DNA of 64,000 bases from NCBI GenBank assembly GCA_946183145.1, contig CAMGZM010000006.1, positions 96,868-160,867 on the forward strand, in the 5' to 3' direction. The DNA is from an uncultured Fretibacterium sp. (GTDB taxonomy: Bacteria; Synergistota; Synergistia; Synergistales; Aminobacteriaceae). Shown here in pieces: positions 44,627 to 53,373 of this stretch. The notes under the pieces are model-generated. The model ran no database searches, was not told where the DNA came from, and worked only from the letters and a program-made list of their open reading frames with translations. Both the position numbers and the translations under genes were made by a program. Position 1 is the stretch's first letter; every line of letters begins with the position of its first letter.

Positions 44627-44724
44627 ATTCCCAACAGAAAGCGTTTAATGAAAGTCCTTCTCAGGAAAAATTTTTGTGAGTTATGCGTGAAAAATCTGAC
44701 TCGCCTAATGCGTTTTAAGTCTGT

Positions 44725-44762
44725 AAAAAAAATCTGGCCTACAAATTTCTGCAAGCCAGACT
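44725..44762 (-). terminator. Terminator of the VWA lipoprotein gene
   Basis: On the minus strand: TCTGGC (44755-44760) pairs perfectly with GCCAGA (44733-44738), then eight T. Confidence 0.8.
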
Positions 44763-44781
44763 TCTTTCATTGAGTCATAAT

Positions 44782-47700
44782 TTATTTGACGAGAAAATCA
44801 ATCAGCGGTACTTTGTCAGAGAAAAGATCATCATCATTCAGCTTGTCATAAACAGATTTGAATCCTGAATACGCTTTCTCCGCGTCAGTAATTGCCTGTG
44901 ATGTGCTTCCGCCTGAGCCATGGCTGAAACTCGCAAAAGCTCCGATTGCCTCTTTCAGGTCATCGTACTTCTCTGAAATCTTCTTGAGCTTCTGCGCATT
45001 TTCCATGAACTTTTTGCCCTTGCCGTCGGGAAGGTTTTTGACGAAATTCTCAATCTCAAGCTCAAAGTCTTTGCCTGTGATTTTCTGCAATTTGTCTTTC
45101 AGGACTGCTTGAGTCTTTGAGTTAACGTACTGAAGAGCAGCATTTGCTAATTCTTGTGCAGCCCGTTCGCTTTCTTTGCCGCTGCCGCCGAGAATTTTTA
45201 TCACGAGTCCCGCATTGTGAATCATTGTCTGGCTGACCTGCTTTGATGAGCCTATTTCACTCAGGAAGGCGTTTATATAAATCGTCCAGAATTGTTCTAT
45301 GACATCTTCAGAAAGTTGAAGGAGCATAGCACAATAATTGCCCAGAGCCGTATTGACTTCTTTCATGTTTGAAGCCCAAAGCAACTGCCACCGTTGTTTT
45401 CCTGCTGAAACTGTAGCGTCCCCATAGCCGATACCCTCAGAACTCGTGATATTCATCGTTATTGTGTACGTAGTGCTGCCGATAGTTACAGTTTGCGTCT
45501 CCGTAGTAAAGATGTTCGCAATACCTTCTGCCCAGTCCTTCATGAAAGTCGTTACGCACTTCAAGGGATTTCTGTTCCACTCGTCAATATCAACGTTATA
45601 GCCTTGAGTCTTGGCTTTTTCTACAGCCTTCTCAATTGCCTCAGCGAACACCTGAATAACCTGACTGGGAGCTTTGGCAGTAGTACCAATAAGAGGGATA
45701 GGCGTGATTGCTTTAGCCAATGCACTGAGTGATGAGGCCGAGTCCTTCATTGCTGTGTTGTCCTGCTGAACTTCTTTGATCTCATTCATCAATGCGCGGA
45801 TATATTGAGCTTCAAGACGTTCATGGGCAGCCTTAGCGGAGTCAACAACATAGCTTCTTGTCTGTGTATTGGCATACTCAACGGGAACATAAAGGTACGT
45901 AAGCTCCATTTCTCCGGGAGTTTCGTTGATGTGCCTAATGTTTACCGTTTTGAGACTCCGCGATTGATTTTCCGGGTAACGCACAGAAAATTCCGCATAG
46001 TAATCGGCTTCAGTACTTTGAGTCCCGCCCTTAGTTGATTTAGTGTTTGATTTGCGCACTTTTACGCCGGAAGATATGCTGAAACCTTCGGGAAGGTCAA
46101 CAATCTCATACTTAAGATCCTTGTCTTTTGCCTCAAGATAGAATATCTCTTTGTCGCTCTGTTCCTTGTAAAGATAGCTGGTAACCGGGAATTTTAGAGA
46201 CAGAGTTCTTGAGCTGATGTCATCTGTTACGCAATATACTTTATCGGGTATTGATATGTTAGTGGAGTTTACTTTCTCGGTCGTCAGATTGGGATTCGAC
46301 ACGTACTGTACTGACGCAAAAATGAACGATGGATTGAAGATAAGCTCCTCGCCGTCTTTCAGTCCGTCATCATCTGAGTCCTCATCCTTTGAGTCAGTCG
46401 TCCATTCACGGCCGAACAAGTCCCGCATTCCTGCTTCTTCGAGGGCATCGGGCAATCCGTCATGATCATTGTCAGCACTTTCAAGACCGAAATCGGTATT
46501 CGCGACCTCTTTAAACTTGTCTTCAAGCTGTCCTGAATTTGACGCATACAGATAACTTCCTTCTGTGGCATTCGCGATTCTCTCCATCAGCGACTGATCT
46601 ACATAGCCGAGTCCAACTGTGATAACTTTCATGTTGTTATCCTTGAGTTTTTGCAGAACGTCATCATACACGTAGTCTTGGCCATCAGATAGAAGAACGA
46701 CCAAATTTTTGTAACTCGTATCCGACATTTTGTATTGCAAAGACCTTGTGAGCGCCTCAGCAATATATGTGCCTCCACTAGAGCGAAGATTTGACATACT
46801 GTCTTTGATTACCTGCTTATTACCACCGATTTTCGTTGTGCCTATGACCTCAGTAACAACACTTTCATAGCCCCAGCCGAAAGCAAGTACAGCAGCGTAA
46901 TCTTCATCTGAGAGGGAATCGATCAGATTTTGGGAAGAGCTTACAGCAGCCCGGACATCTGAGTCGCTCATACTGCCGGAACAGTCAATGATAAGAATCA
47001 CGTTGTACATCACATCACCGCTCCTGATTGTAGGAATACGCTTAGACCATACTTCTTCCCACTGAGACACTGAGACAACGCCGTATATGCTGAAATGATC
47101 TGATGAGAGCGTTATCGTGTTCGCGCCCGTGTCGATGGTTACATCTTTGCTCAGAAGAATCATCCTGTCATTTGACTCGTCATACCACACTATGCCCAAA
47201 TCATTAGGGCTTACGGTGAGAAGTGCCGGGTCATAACGGAATGTTATTGCGGTCTCTTTGAACTCTGAAAGGTCAGACTTGATATTGACCGGTGAGCCTA
47301 TAAGCCCCGCAGTGTTCAGCACAGGTCCATCTGTTACTTCTGAGACTTCCACGAATCCGGCGGATTCAGCAAAATCATACATAACATCAACAGACAATAT
47401 CGGCAAGGAATCAAACGATACAGAAGCACGGCCTCCGAACACAGCCTCCTGAATCAGTGTGCTTTCTTCATCGGTAACATCAGCAAGCTCTTCCCACTCT
47501 GCTGTTAATATCATATTGTCATAGACAGGCGAATCAAAGTTGAAAGTATCACCGCTCTCATCAATCCATCGGACGAAAACATAACCGTCTAATTCCGGGT
47601 CATCTGGCTGGACTGCTCTTTCTTCTTCTTCGACTTGTTGCTCTTCGATGTAACTGCCTCCATTTGAGTCAAAAGTTACAGTGAATACGGGAGTTATTTC

Positions 47701-47958
47701 AGGTGTTGGCGCGGGGTTATCTTGCGATTGAGGAGCTGGTTCGACAATCGGCGCGGGGTTATCGGGGGATTGCGGAGCTGGTTCGGGATTGGCTGGTATA
47801 TCTTCAGAGTAAGGCTCAGGAATTGGGACGGGGTTGTCGGGGCTTGTCGGGGTATTCTGCACGAGGCTTACACTTCCGCCGCTGCTTCCACACCCTGACA
47901 CACTGAACATCAAGAACATAACAATTGTCACGCTACAAAAGAACTTCCTGCACGTCAT
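44782..47958 (-). CDS. Large surface lipoprotein with InlB-like repeat, VWA domain and calcium-type Asp repeats
   Basis: 1058 residues. Lipobox VSGC (Cys 23). A Pro-rich spacer repeats PEPAPQSPDNPAPI-like units (about 38-90). An InlB_B-type module (VTFDSNGGSYIEE, LDGYVFVRWIDESG) lies about 92-158. The VWA domain (about 318-490) has the MIDAS motif DCSGSMS and VVLLSDGQDYVYDD. Then Asp-rich DNDHDGLPDALEEAG and DEDSDDDGLKDGEE resemble thrombospondin type 3 or EF-hand repeats. The last ~500 residues are helical and unassigned. AGGAGG lies upstream. Probably an adhesin or surface sensor; function inferred from domains only. Confidence 0.8.
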   Translation of the reverse strand: MTCRKFFCSVTIVMFLMFSVSGCGSSGGSVSLVQNTPTSPDNPVPIPEPYSEDIPANPEPAPQSPDNPAPIVEPAPQSQDNPAPTPEITPVFTVTFDSNGGSYIEEQQVEEEERAVQPDDPELDGYVFVRWIDESGDTFNFDSPVYDNMILTAEWEELADVTDEESTLIQEAVFGGRASVSFDSLPILSVDVMYDFAESAGFVEVSEVTDGPVLNTAGLIGSPVNIKSDLSEFKETAITFRYDPALLTVSPNDLGIVWYDESNDRMILLSKDVTIDTGANTITLSSDHFSIYGVVSVSQWEEVWSKRIPTIRSGDVMYNVILIIDCSGSMSDSDVRAAVSSSQNLIDSLSDEDYAAVLAFGWGYESVVTEVIGTTKIGGNKQVIKDSMSNLRSSGGTYIAEALTRSLQYKMSDTSYKNLVVLLSDGQDYVYDDVLQKLKDNNMKVITVGLGYVDQSLMERIANATEGSYLYASNSGQLEDKFKEVANTDFGLESADNDHDGLPDALEEAGMRDLFGREWTTDSKDEDSDDDGLKDGEELIFNPSFIFASVQYVSNPNLTTEKVNSTNISIPDKVYCVTDDISSRTLSLKFPVTSYLYKEQSDKEIFYLEAKDKDLKYEIVDLPEGFSISSGVKVRKSNTKSTKGGTQSTEADYYAEFSVRYPENQSRSLKTVNIRHINETPGEMELTYLYVPVEYANTQTRSYVVDSAKAAHERLEAQYIRALMNEIKEVQQDNTAMKDSASSLSALAKAITPIPLIGTTAKAPSQVIQVFAEAIEKAVEKAKTQGYNVDIDEWNRNPLKCVTTFMKDWAEGIANIFTTETQTVTIGSTTYTITMNITSSEGIGYGDATVSAGKQRWQLLWASNMKEVNTALGNYCAMLLQLSEDVIEQFWTIYINAFLSEIGSSKQVSQTMIHNAGLVIKILGGSGKESERAAQELANAALQYVNSKTQAVLKDKLQKITGKDFELEIENFVKNLPDGKGKKFMENAQKLKKISEKYDDLKEAIGAFASFSHGSGGSTSQAITDAEKAYSGFKSVYDKLNDDDLFSDKVPLIDFLVK

Positions 47959-48107
47959 TATGTGTGTTCCTCCTTTGAAGTTAATGTGTTGTTACGGAAT
48001 TAAATCATCGCATTTTTCCTGTACGCTGTAGACATCTCTCCTTTCCTTTGTGAATCCATTTCTGAAAATTGCAAGCACACAACTATTAATCATCTTACGC
48101 CGTACTG

Positions 48108-48169
48108 TGTTATAATGAACGCAGGACAAAATAAGACTGAAGGCACACGCCATAAGTCATGTGCTTTTT
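48108..48169 (+). ncRNA. Possible small transcript (weak candidate)
   Basis: An extended -10 (TGTTATAAT, 48108-48116) is followed some 27 bp later by GCACACG...CATGTGC (48143-48164, one mismatch) and five T. No gene lies there. Promoter plus terminator-like hairpin without an ORF suggests a short RNA, but the -35 is poor and nothing identifies a family. Confidence 0.2.
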
Positions 48170-48243
48170 CTACTTTGACAGGTGAAATTATAGCATAAAT
48201 TTTTGTCCTTGTTTTTTTCTGTGCTGAATTTAATTTCCGACTC

Positions 48244-48951
48244 TCAGAATCTAACCTCGCTGATGAAATATATTCCCCCAACAATTAACGCAATCCCGCA
48301 GATCACATTCACGGCCTTAACCATGTACGTTAGCACGCTGTCTTCACCGCTCTGAAGATAGTACGAGAAAATTTGCGCGAATGTCCCGGCGAATATCAGA
48401 ACCGCGCAATATCCCAATGCGTAACACAGCACAAGAATTATTGCACCCGCGAGTCCCTGCGAGGCTTCCGACATTGCAAGCGACAAAACCGGACTCACGT
48501 AGCCGATATTGCACGGCCCAACAGCGAGTCCCGATATTATTCCGAGAACGATTGCGCCCTTCATGCTCTGCGATTCCGTTCCTTTAACACGCGATGACAT
48601 TCCCAGAAATTTCACGCGAATCACTCCCATGATGTGAAGTCCCATGATGATGAAAACGGCAGCAGTGATGAGAGTCAAAAATCTTTCGTAGCCTCCCAGT
48701 AACATACCGATTCCCGATGTGATGAAGGCGATTAACATCAAGTTGATGATGATTCCGACACAGAAAGCGCACGAGATTCGGAAGGCTTTGAAGTGCGACG
48801 GGGTGTCAGTGTTCGCGACGTAGCCAACAACTAACGGTATCAGGCTTATTCCGCAGGGACTCAAAATCACGCTTGCCATTCCCCACAAAAACGCGCCGAG
48901 AAATTTCACAGAGCCAGAAGAATACATGAAGTCAAAAATACTGCTTACCAT
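48244..48951 (-). CDS. CcdA/DsbD-type thiol-disulfide membrane protein
   Basis: 235 residues from ATG 48951 (AAGGGAGTG upstream), six membrane helices. The two conserved cysteines of the family are in LSPCGISLIP and VGPCNIGYVSP, in pseudo-symmetric halves. It carries reducing power across the membrane to a periplasmic partner. No thioredoxin-like partner or cytochrome gene adjoins it. It diverges from the recQ-like gene with only 73 bp between them. Confidence 0.88.
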   Translation of the reverse strand: MVSSIFDFMYSSGSVKFLGAFLWGMASVILSPCGISLIPLVVGYVANTDTPSHFKAFRISCAFCVGIIINLMLIAFITSGIGMLLGGYERFLTLITAAVFIIMGLHIMGVIRVKFLGMSSRVKGTESQSMKGAIVLGIISGLAVGPCNIGYVSPVLSLAMSEASQGLAGAIILVLCYALGYCAVLIFAGTFAQIFSYYLQSGEDSVLTYMVKAVNVICGIALIVGGIYFISEVRF

Positions 48952-49024
48952 AAATCTATCACTCCCTTGAAGTTTGCATATAATATTAGCATTCAAAATT
49001 TGATTATGAGAGAGGGACTTTGCT

Positions 49025-51055
49025 TTGAGCCTTTACGATGAGGCACTGAAAATCTTGCGGCTCGCTTATGGTGAAAGAGCTGATTTCCGCAAAGGGCAGT
49101 ATGAAGCAATTGAAGCCGCCGTAAACAGAAAACGAACGCTTATAGTACAGCGCACAGGATGGGGAAAAAGCATAGTGTATTTCATCAGCGCAAAACTCTT
49201 CAGGCAAAAGAAAATGGGATGCACAATTGTTGTAAGCCCGCTTCTTGTTCTCATGGACAACCAAATGGAAATGGCGCGCAAGATGGGACTCAATTGCGGA
49301 ATAATCAACAGCACAACCAAAGATACATGGCCGGAAATTATAGCAAGCCTGAAAAATGATGAGCTTGATGTAGTTTTCGTTACTCCTGAATCACTGTTCA
49401 GGGATGAGATTAGCACCATGCTACCAAAGATTCATGTCGGGCTTTTTGTCATTGACGAGGCTCACTGCATATCAGACTGGGGGCATGACTTCAGGCTCGA
49501 ATACGGGAAATTAGGCCGGGTAATATCAGCTCTGCCGGCAAATGTTTCTGTACTGGCCGTAACAGCTACAGCGAATAACCGGGTAATTGATGACCTCAAA
49601 CGACAGCTCGGAAATAATGTTTATGTCTCAAGAGGAGAACTCAGCCGCGAATCGCTTCACATTCAGATACTTTTTCTTGAGACAAAAGCAAAACGCTACG
49701 GATGGCTTCTCGAAAACTTAGAGAAACTCCCCGGCACAGGAATAATATACTGCCTCACAAGAAAAGACTGTGAAGAACTTTCAGACTTTCTCAGCAAAAA
49801 CGGCCTAAGCGTCATGCCTTACTATTCAGGGAATGATGAGTTTAACGACGAAGCAATACAGAAATTTCATGACAACGAGATAAAAGCAGTTGCAGCAACA
49901 GTGAAATTAGGCATGGGCTATGATAAGGGCGATATATCATTCGTCATACATTATCAGACTCCGGGAAATATCGTGTCATATTACCAGCAGACAGGACGGG
50001 CGGGGCGCAATATTCCCGATGCATATGCTTTTCTCATGACTGGAGGCTGGGAGGACGAGCGCATAAACAGATTCTTCATTGATACGGCGTTTCCTCTGAA
50101 GCATGAAAGCGAATCGGTATACGGATTCATAGCAGGCCATGACGGAGCAAAGCTGCAGGAAATTGAGAAAGAAGCGAACATAAAACGCTCAAGAGTTGCG
50201 AAGGCTCTTGCTTTTCTTGAGAACGACGGACTGATATACCGCGAAAATAATACGTACTATGCCTCGCCAAAAAAGTTTTATTACGACTCACAGCACTACA
50301 GAGAAGTTACGCGCATAAGAGAACGTGAAATGCGGCAGATGAAAAAATTTACCGGAACAGAAGAATGTTACGCGCGCTTCATACTTGGCTGCCTCGAAAG
50401 CCCTGAAGAAGAAGATTGCGGGAAATGCGCCAACTGCCTCGGCGGTGATATATATCCCGGGCTGTCATTGTCAGAGGAGTCCGTGAAGAAAGCCCTGCTC
50501 TACATCAAAGCAAGGACATACAAAATTACTCCGCGCAGGAAATGGCCGGACAATAAGAATATCAAGCTCATCAACATGGAAGGCATATGTATATCAAGAT
50601 ACGGCGACTCAGGTTACGGGGAAATGGTTAAAGATGACAAATATAATGCCAGACATTTCTGCGATGATCTCGTTGAACGTTCTGCGGAAGTATTGAGACC
50701 TTTTGCAGACGAGCATAACATAAAGCATATCGCGTTTATTCCGTCTCTCAGATCTGATGCTGTGAAAGATTTTGCACAGAGACTCGCTAAAAGGACAGGG
50801 CTTAAGCTCGCAGATATTCTCACAAAAACTGAAGCCCTACAGCAGAAAAATATGAACAACAGCCAGCACCAGTGCCGCAACGCTATGGACTCTTTCAGCG
50901 TGAAGCCGGGCGCGAAAATTCCGGGCATATTGATTCTTGTTGATGATATTGTCGACTCAAAATGGACTCTCACTGTATGCGGGTACAAGCTCATGGAATG
51001 CGGCTGCACTGAAGTATATCCCTTTGCGCTCGCAGACAGTTCCGACAATGAATGA
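49025..51055 (+). CDS. RecQ-family DNA helicase fused to a C-terminal phosphoribosyltransferase domain
   Basis: 676 residues. Helicase core: Walker A TGWGKS (44-49), DEAHCISDWGHDFR (144-157), motif VI QQTGRAGR (about 320). A RecQ zinc-binding segment with four Cys (CYARFILGC...DCGKCANC, about 448-472). Unlike ordinary RecQ it lacks an HRDC domain; instead the last ~150 residues form a type I PRTase-like domain with the PRPP-binding motif GILILVDDIVDSKWTL (about 634-650). It starts with TTG (GAGAGGGA upstream) and its end overlaps the DprA-like gene by 8 bp, so they act together. Probably DNA processing or defence (see findings). Confidence 0.85.
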   Translation: MSLYDEALKILRLAYGERADFRKGQYEAIEAAVNRKRTLIVQRTGWGKSIVYFISAKLFRQKKMGCTIVVSPLLVLMDNQMEMARKMGLNCGIINSTTKDTWPEIIASLKNDELDVVFVTPESLFRDEISTMLPKIHVGLFVIDEAHCISDWGHDFRLEYGKLGRVISALPANVSVLAVTATANNRVIDDLKRQLGNNVYVSRGELSRESLHIQILFLETKAKRYGWLLENLEKLPGTGIIYCLTRKDCEELSDFLSKNGLSVMPYYSGNDEFNDEAIQKFHDNEIKAVAATVKLGMGYDKGDISFVIHYQTPGNIVSYYQQTGRAGRNIPDAYAFLMTGGWEDERINRFFIDTAFPLKHESESVYGFIAGHDGAKLQEIEKEANIKRSRVAKALAFLENDGLIYRENNTYYASPKKFYYDSQHYREVTRIREREMRQMKKFTGTEECYARFILGCLESPEEEDCGKCANCLGGDIYPGLSLSEESVKKALLYIKARTYKITPRRKWPDNKNIKLINMEGICISRYGDSGYGEMVKDDKYNARHFCDDLVERSAEVLRPFADEHNIKHIAFIPSLRSDAVKDFAQRLAKRTGLKLADILTKTEALQQKNMNNSQHQCRNAMDSFSVKPGAKIPGILILVDDIVDSKWTLTVCGYKLMECGCTEVYPFALADSSDNE

Positions 51056-51977
51056 AAACTCAAGGGCGGTTATAACTTTCTGCAGTTACTTGTGCTCAGG
51101 TGATGACGACAGCATAAAGCCTTTAACGCCGTCAGAATGGAGCAGGCTTGCCGAGCTTCTGAAAACGAAAGGTATTGAGCCTAAAGATATTCATGGCATG
51201 ACGGAGAAAGATATTGTATCGCTTCTTGAATGCGGAAAAGATTTCGCGCACAGGCTCGCGCGTCTTTCAGAGAGATCAGCGGGGCTTTTTGTTGAAGTCA
51301 GCCGCTATCTTAATATGGGAATAAAAATTTATACCAGGGCAGACAGAGAATATCCCGCAATACTGAAGAAAAAACTCGGCAGAAAATGCCCCCCGCTGTT
51401 TTACTGCGCCGGGAATATAGGCCTTCTCAGATTCAAATATGCAGGGTGGCAAGGCTCAAGAAATATTGATGAGAATGATGCGGATTTTGCACGGAATGCC
51501 GTAATCAAAGCAGCCTCGCACGGATTTGCTGTTGTTTCAGGAGGCGCAAAGGGCAGCGATTCAGTAGCATTCGAGACCGCATTGTCTGAGCGTATACCAA
51601 TCATAGAATATATTTCGTGCGGAATAATTCAGCGTCTCAGAAATCCATCAGCAAGAAAGGCAGCGGCTGACGGAAGGATTCTCATACTTTCAGCATCAGT
51701 GCCGGAAGCAGGTTTTAACACGGGCATGGCAATGTCAAGAAACAAATACATATACGCGCAGTCTTTCGGGAGCGTGATAATAAAATCTGAGCTTAAAAAG
51801 GGCGGAACATGGGCGGGAGCTGTCGAAAATCTGAAAAACAAATGGTGCAGCCTTTTCTGCAGGGATATAAATTATCCGGGAAATCAGGAATTAATCAGGC
51901 TCGGAGCAATACCAGTCAACGAAAACTGGGACGGCAATTTCAGCGGGGATTCAGGGCAGAAAGAATTTACCTTCTGA
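51048..51977 (+). CDS. DprA-like protein coupled to the RecQ-PRTase fusion
   Basis: 309 residues from ATG 51048, inside the last codons of the helicase gene (ATGAATGA overlap). A N-terminal helical region is followed by a degenerate Smf/DprA Rossmann core: PAILKKKLGRKCPPLFYCAG, AVVSGGAKGSDSVAFETAL (about 160-178), GFNTGMAMSRNKYIYAQSFG, KKGGTWAGAVENL. It lacks the C-terminal winged helix of the true DprA at 20770 and has diverged strongly from it, so it is a specialised paralogue. The likely role is single-stranded DNA or nucleotide binding together with the helicase. Confidence 0.82.
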   Translation: MNENSRAVITFCSYLCSGDDDSIKPLTPSEWSRLAELLKTKGIEPKDIHGMTEKDIVSLLECGKDFAHRLARLSERSAGLFVEVSRYLNMGIKIYTRADREYPAILKKKLGRKCPPLFYCAGNIGLLRFKYAGWQGSRNIDENDADFARNAVIKAASHGFAVVSGGAKGSDSVAFETALSERIPIIEYISCGIIQRLRNPSARKAAADGRILILSASVPEAGFNTGMAMSRNKYIYAQSFGSVIIKSELKKGGTWAGAVENLKNKWCSLFCRDINYPGNQELIRLGAIPVNENWDGNFSGDSGQKEFTF

Positions 51978-52008
51978 AATCACCGTGCCAGTGAAATTTT
52001 TGCGCCTG

Positions 52009-53373
52009 CTATTGATTCTCAGAGAGCCACCGCGATATGTCGTCCTTCAATCTTCCTCCGCCCGAATAATGCACCGATAATCCGTCAGTGATTACAGCGT
52101 TCGGAGCAAGTTTAGCGATCGCCGTGAGACTCTGCCCGAAACGACCGCCGCCGTGTGAGCAGAAAGGCATGATGATTTTCCCGCTGAAGTCGTACTCCTC
52201 AAGGAACGTTGCAATAGGAGCGGGAATGCTCGCCCACCAGTTAGGATAACCGAGCATAATCACATCATAATCCGAAAAGTTTTTGACACGCCCGCGCAAT
52301 TTCGGACGCGCTTTCCTGTGCTGGTCTCTTTGTGCCTCGCGCAGCACAGTGTTGTAATCCTCAGAGTAAGACTTTTCCGGCGTAATCTCGAAAATTTCCG
52401 CGCCCGTCTGTTTCTGAATCTCATACGCGACTCCCTGAGTGTTACCGCTCCATGTGAAATATGCGATGAGAATATTTTTGCCTTTTCGTGATGACTCCTG
52501 CATGGCCTGACTCGTTATTGTCCCTGTTCCTGTTGCGCCGCGTGCGAGTCTGAATCCGACATTGTAGAGCCTGCGTTCCTGCGGAGCTGCTGCCCTGTAA
52601 GCTGAGCGCATGTTCTTGGCGAAATCGTTCCATCCCCCGCCGCGATTGACTCTGCGAGTTCCTGACTGCGGGCCTGTGGGATTCGTTTTTGCGTTCACGT
52701 CATAAGCCGCGTAAATGTCCCAGCACCATTCGCCTACATTCCCGTGCATGTCGTAAAGTCCGAGCTTGTTCGGCGCGAACTCCCCCGGCTTAACTGTTGT
52801 CCCCCGGTAAATTCCCGGCTTGGTCGTCAATTTGTGCTGTGAAAAGTAATTCTCTTCTATCTCGTAAGGGTAATGACCGTAAAAATTTGCCTCGTCAGCT
52901 CCGATTGAGTGCTCAAGGTTGAAGGGAGTCCGGGTCCCGGCGCGGCATGAATATTCCCATTCCGCTTCAGTCGGGAGTCTGTATCCGTCAGATGACAAGT
53001 CCCACGTTACTTTTGAGCCGTCAATTTTGTACGCGGGCTTCAAGCCTTCTGACTCGCTCTTTGCGTTGCAGAATTTCACAGCCTCAAGCCACGTAACATT
53101 TTCGACAGGAAGATCATCACCGCGAAATGATGAAGGATTATCGCCCATTAACTTTTTGTACTCAGCCTGCGTTACTTCATACGGTGAAATCATGAAGTCT
53201 GATAATGTTACTTCATGCTGCAATTCGTCATCACTGCGCCAGTTTTCAGACTCAGGACTGCCCATGAGGAACTTGCCGCCTTTCACGCTGACCATTGCGC
53301 CCGAAAACATTTCACCAGCAAAAGCACTCCCGGCCATGAGCATAACAACCGTTAAAATTATTGCGACTCTCAT
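52009..53373 (-). CDS. Exported fusion of FGE-sulfatase-like and flavodoxin domains
   Basis: 454 residues from ATG 53373. Signal peptide (to about residue 19, AGSAFA). The FGE/SUMF1-like domain (about 25-290) has GGKFLMGSPESE, EVTQAEYKKLMGDNPS, YRLPTEAEWEYSCRAGT, DMHGNVGEWCWD, RVNRGGGWND, VGFRLAR. The flavodoxin domain (about 310-454) has ILIAYFTWSGNTQGVAYEI, DVIMLGYPNWWASIPAPIAT, CSHGGGRFGQSL. The FMN motifs are intact. Most bacterial FGE-like domains are not true sulfatase activators; no sulfatase is nearby. Its start overlaps the CMD gene stop (TAATG). Last gene of the four-gene operon. Confidence 0.85.
   Translation of the reverse strand: MRVAIILTVVMLMAGSAFAGEMFSGAMVSVKGGKFLMGSPESENWRSDDELQHEVTLSDFMISPYEVTQAEYKKLMGDNPSSFRGDDLPVENVTWLEAVKFCNAKSESEGLKPAYKIDGSKVTWDLSSDGYRLPTEAEWEYSCRAGTRTPFNLEHSIGADEANFYGHYPYEIEENYFSQHKLTTKPGIYRGTTVKPGEFAPNKLGLYDMHGNVGEWCWDIYAAYDVNAKTNPTGPQSGTRRVNRGGGWNDFAKNMRSAYRAAAPQERRLYNVGFRLARGATGTGTITSQAMQESSRKGKNILIAYFTWSGNTQGVAYEIQKQTGAEIFEITPEKSYSEDYNTVLREAQRDQHRKARPKLRGRVKNFSDYDVIMLGYPNWWASIPAPIATFLEEYDFSGKIIMPFCSHGGGRFGQSLTAIAKLAPNAVITDGLSVHYSGGGRLKDDISRWLSENQ

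Noticed and set aside
48175..48180. Perfect TTGACA as a promoter in the gap before the CcdA-type gene
   Set aside because: No -10 at proper spacing, and the next downstream plus-strand gene is far away; the nearby gene is on the minus strand.
52009..53373. True sulfatase-activating formylglycine enzyme
   Set aside because: No sulfatase gene is nearby, and FGE-fold proteins in bacteria serve many other roles; the flavodoxin fusion argues for another function.
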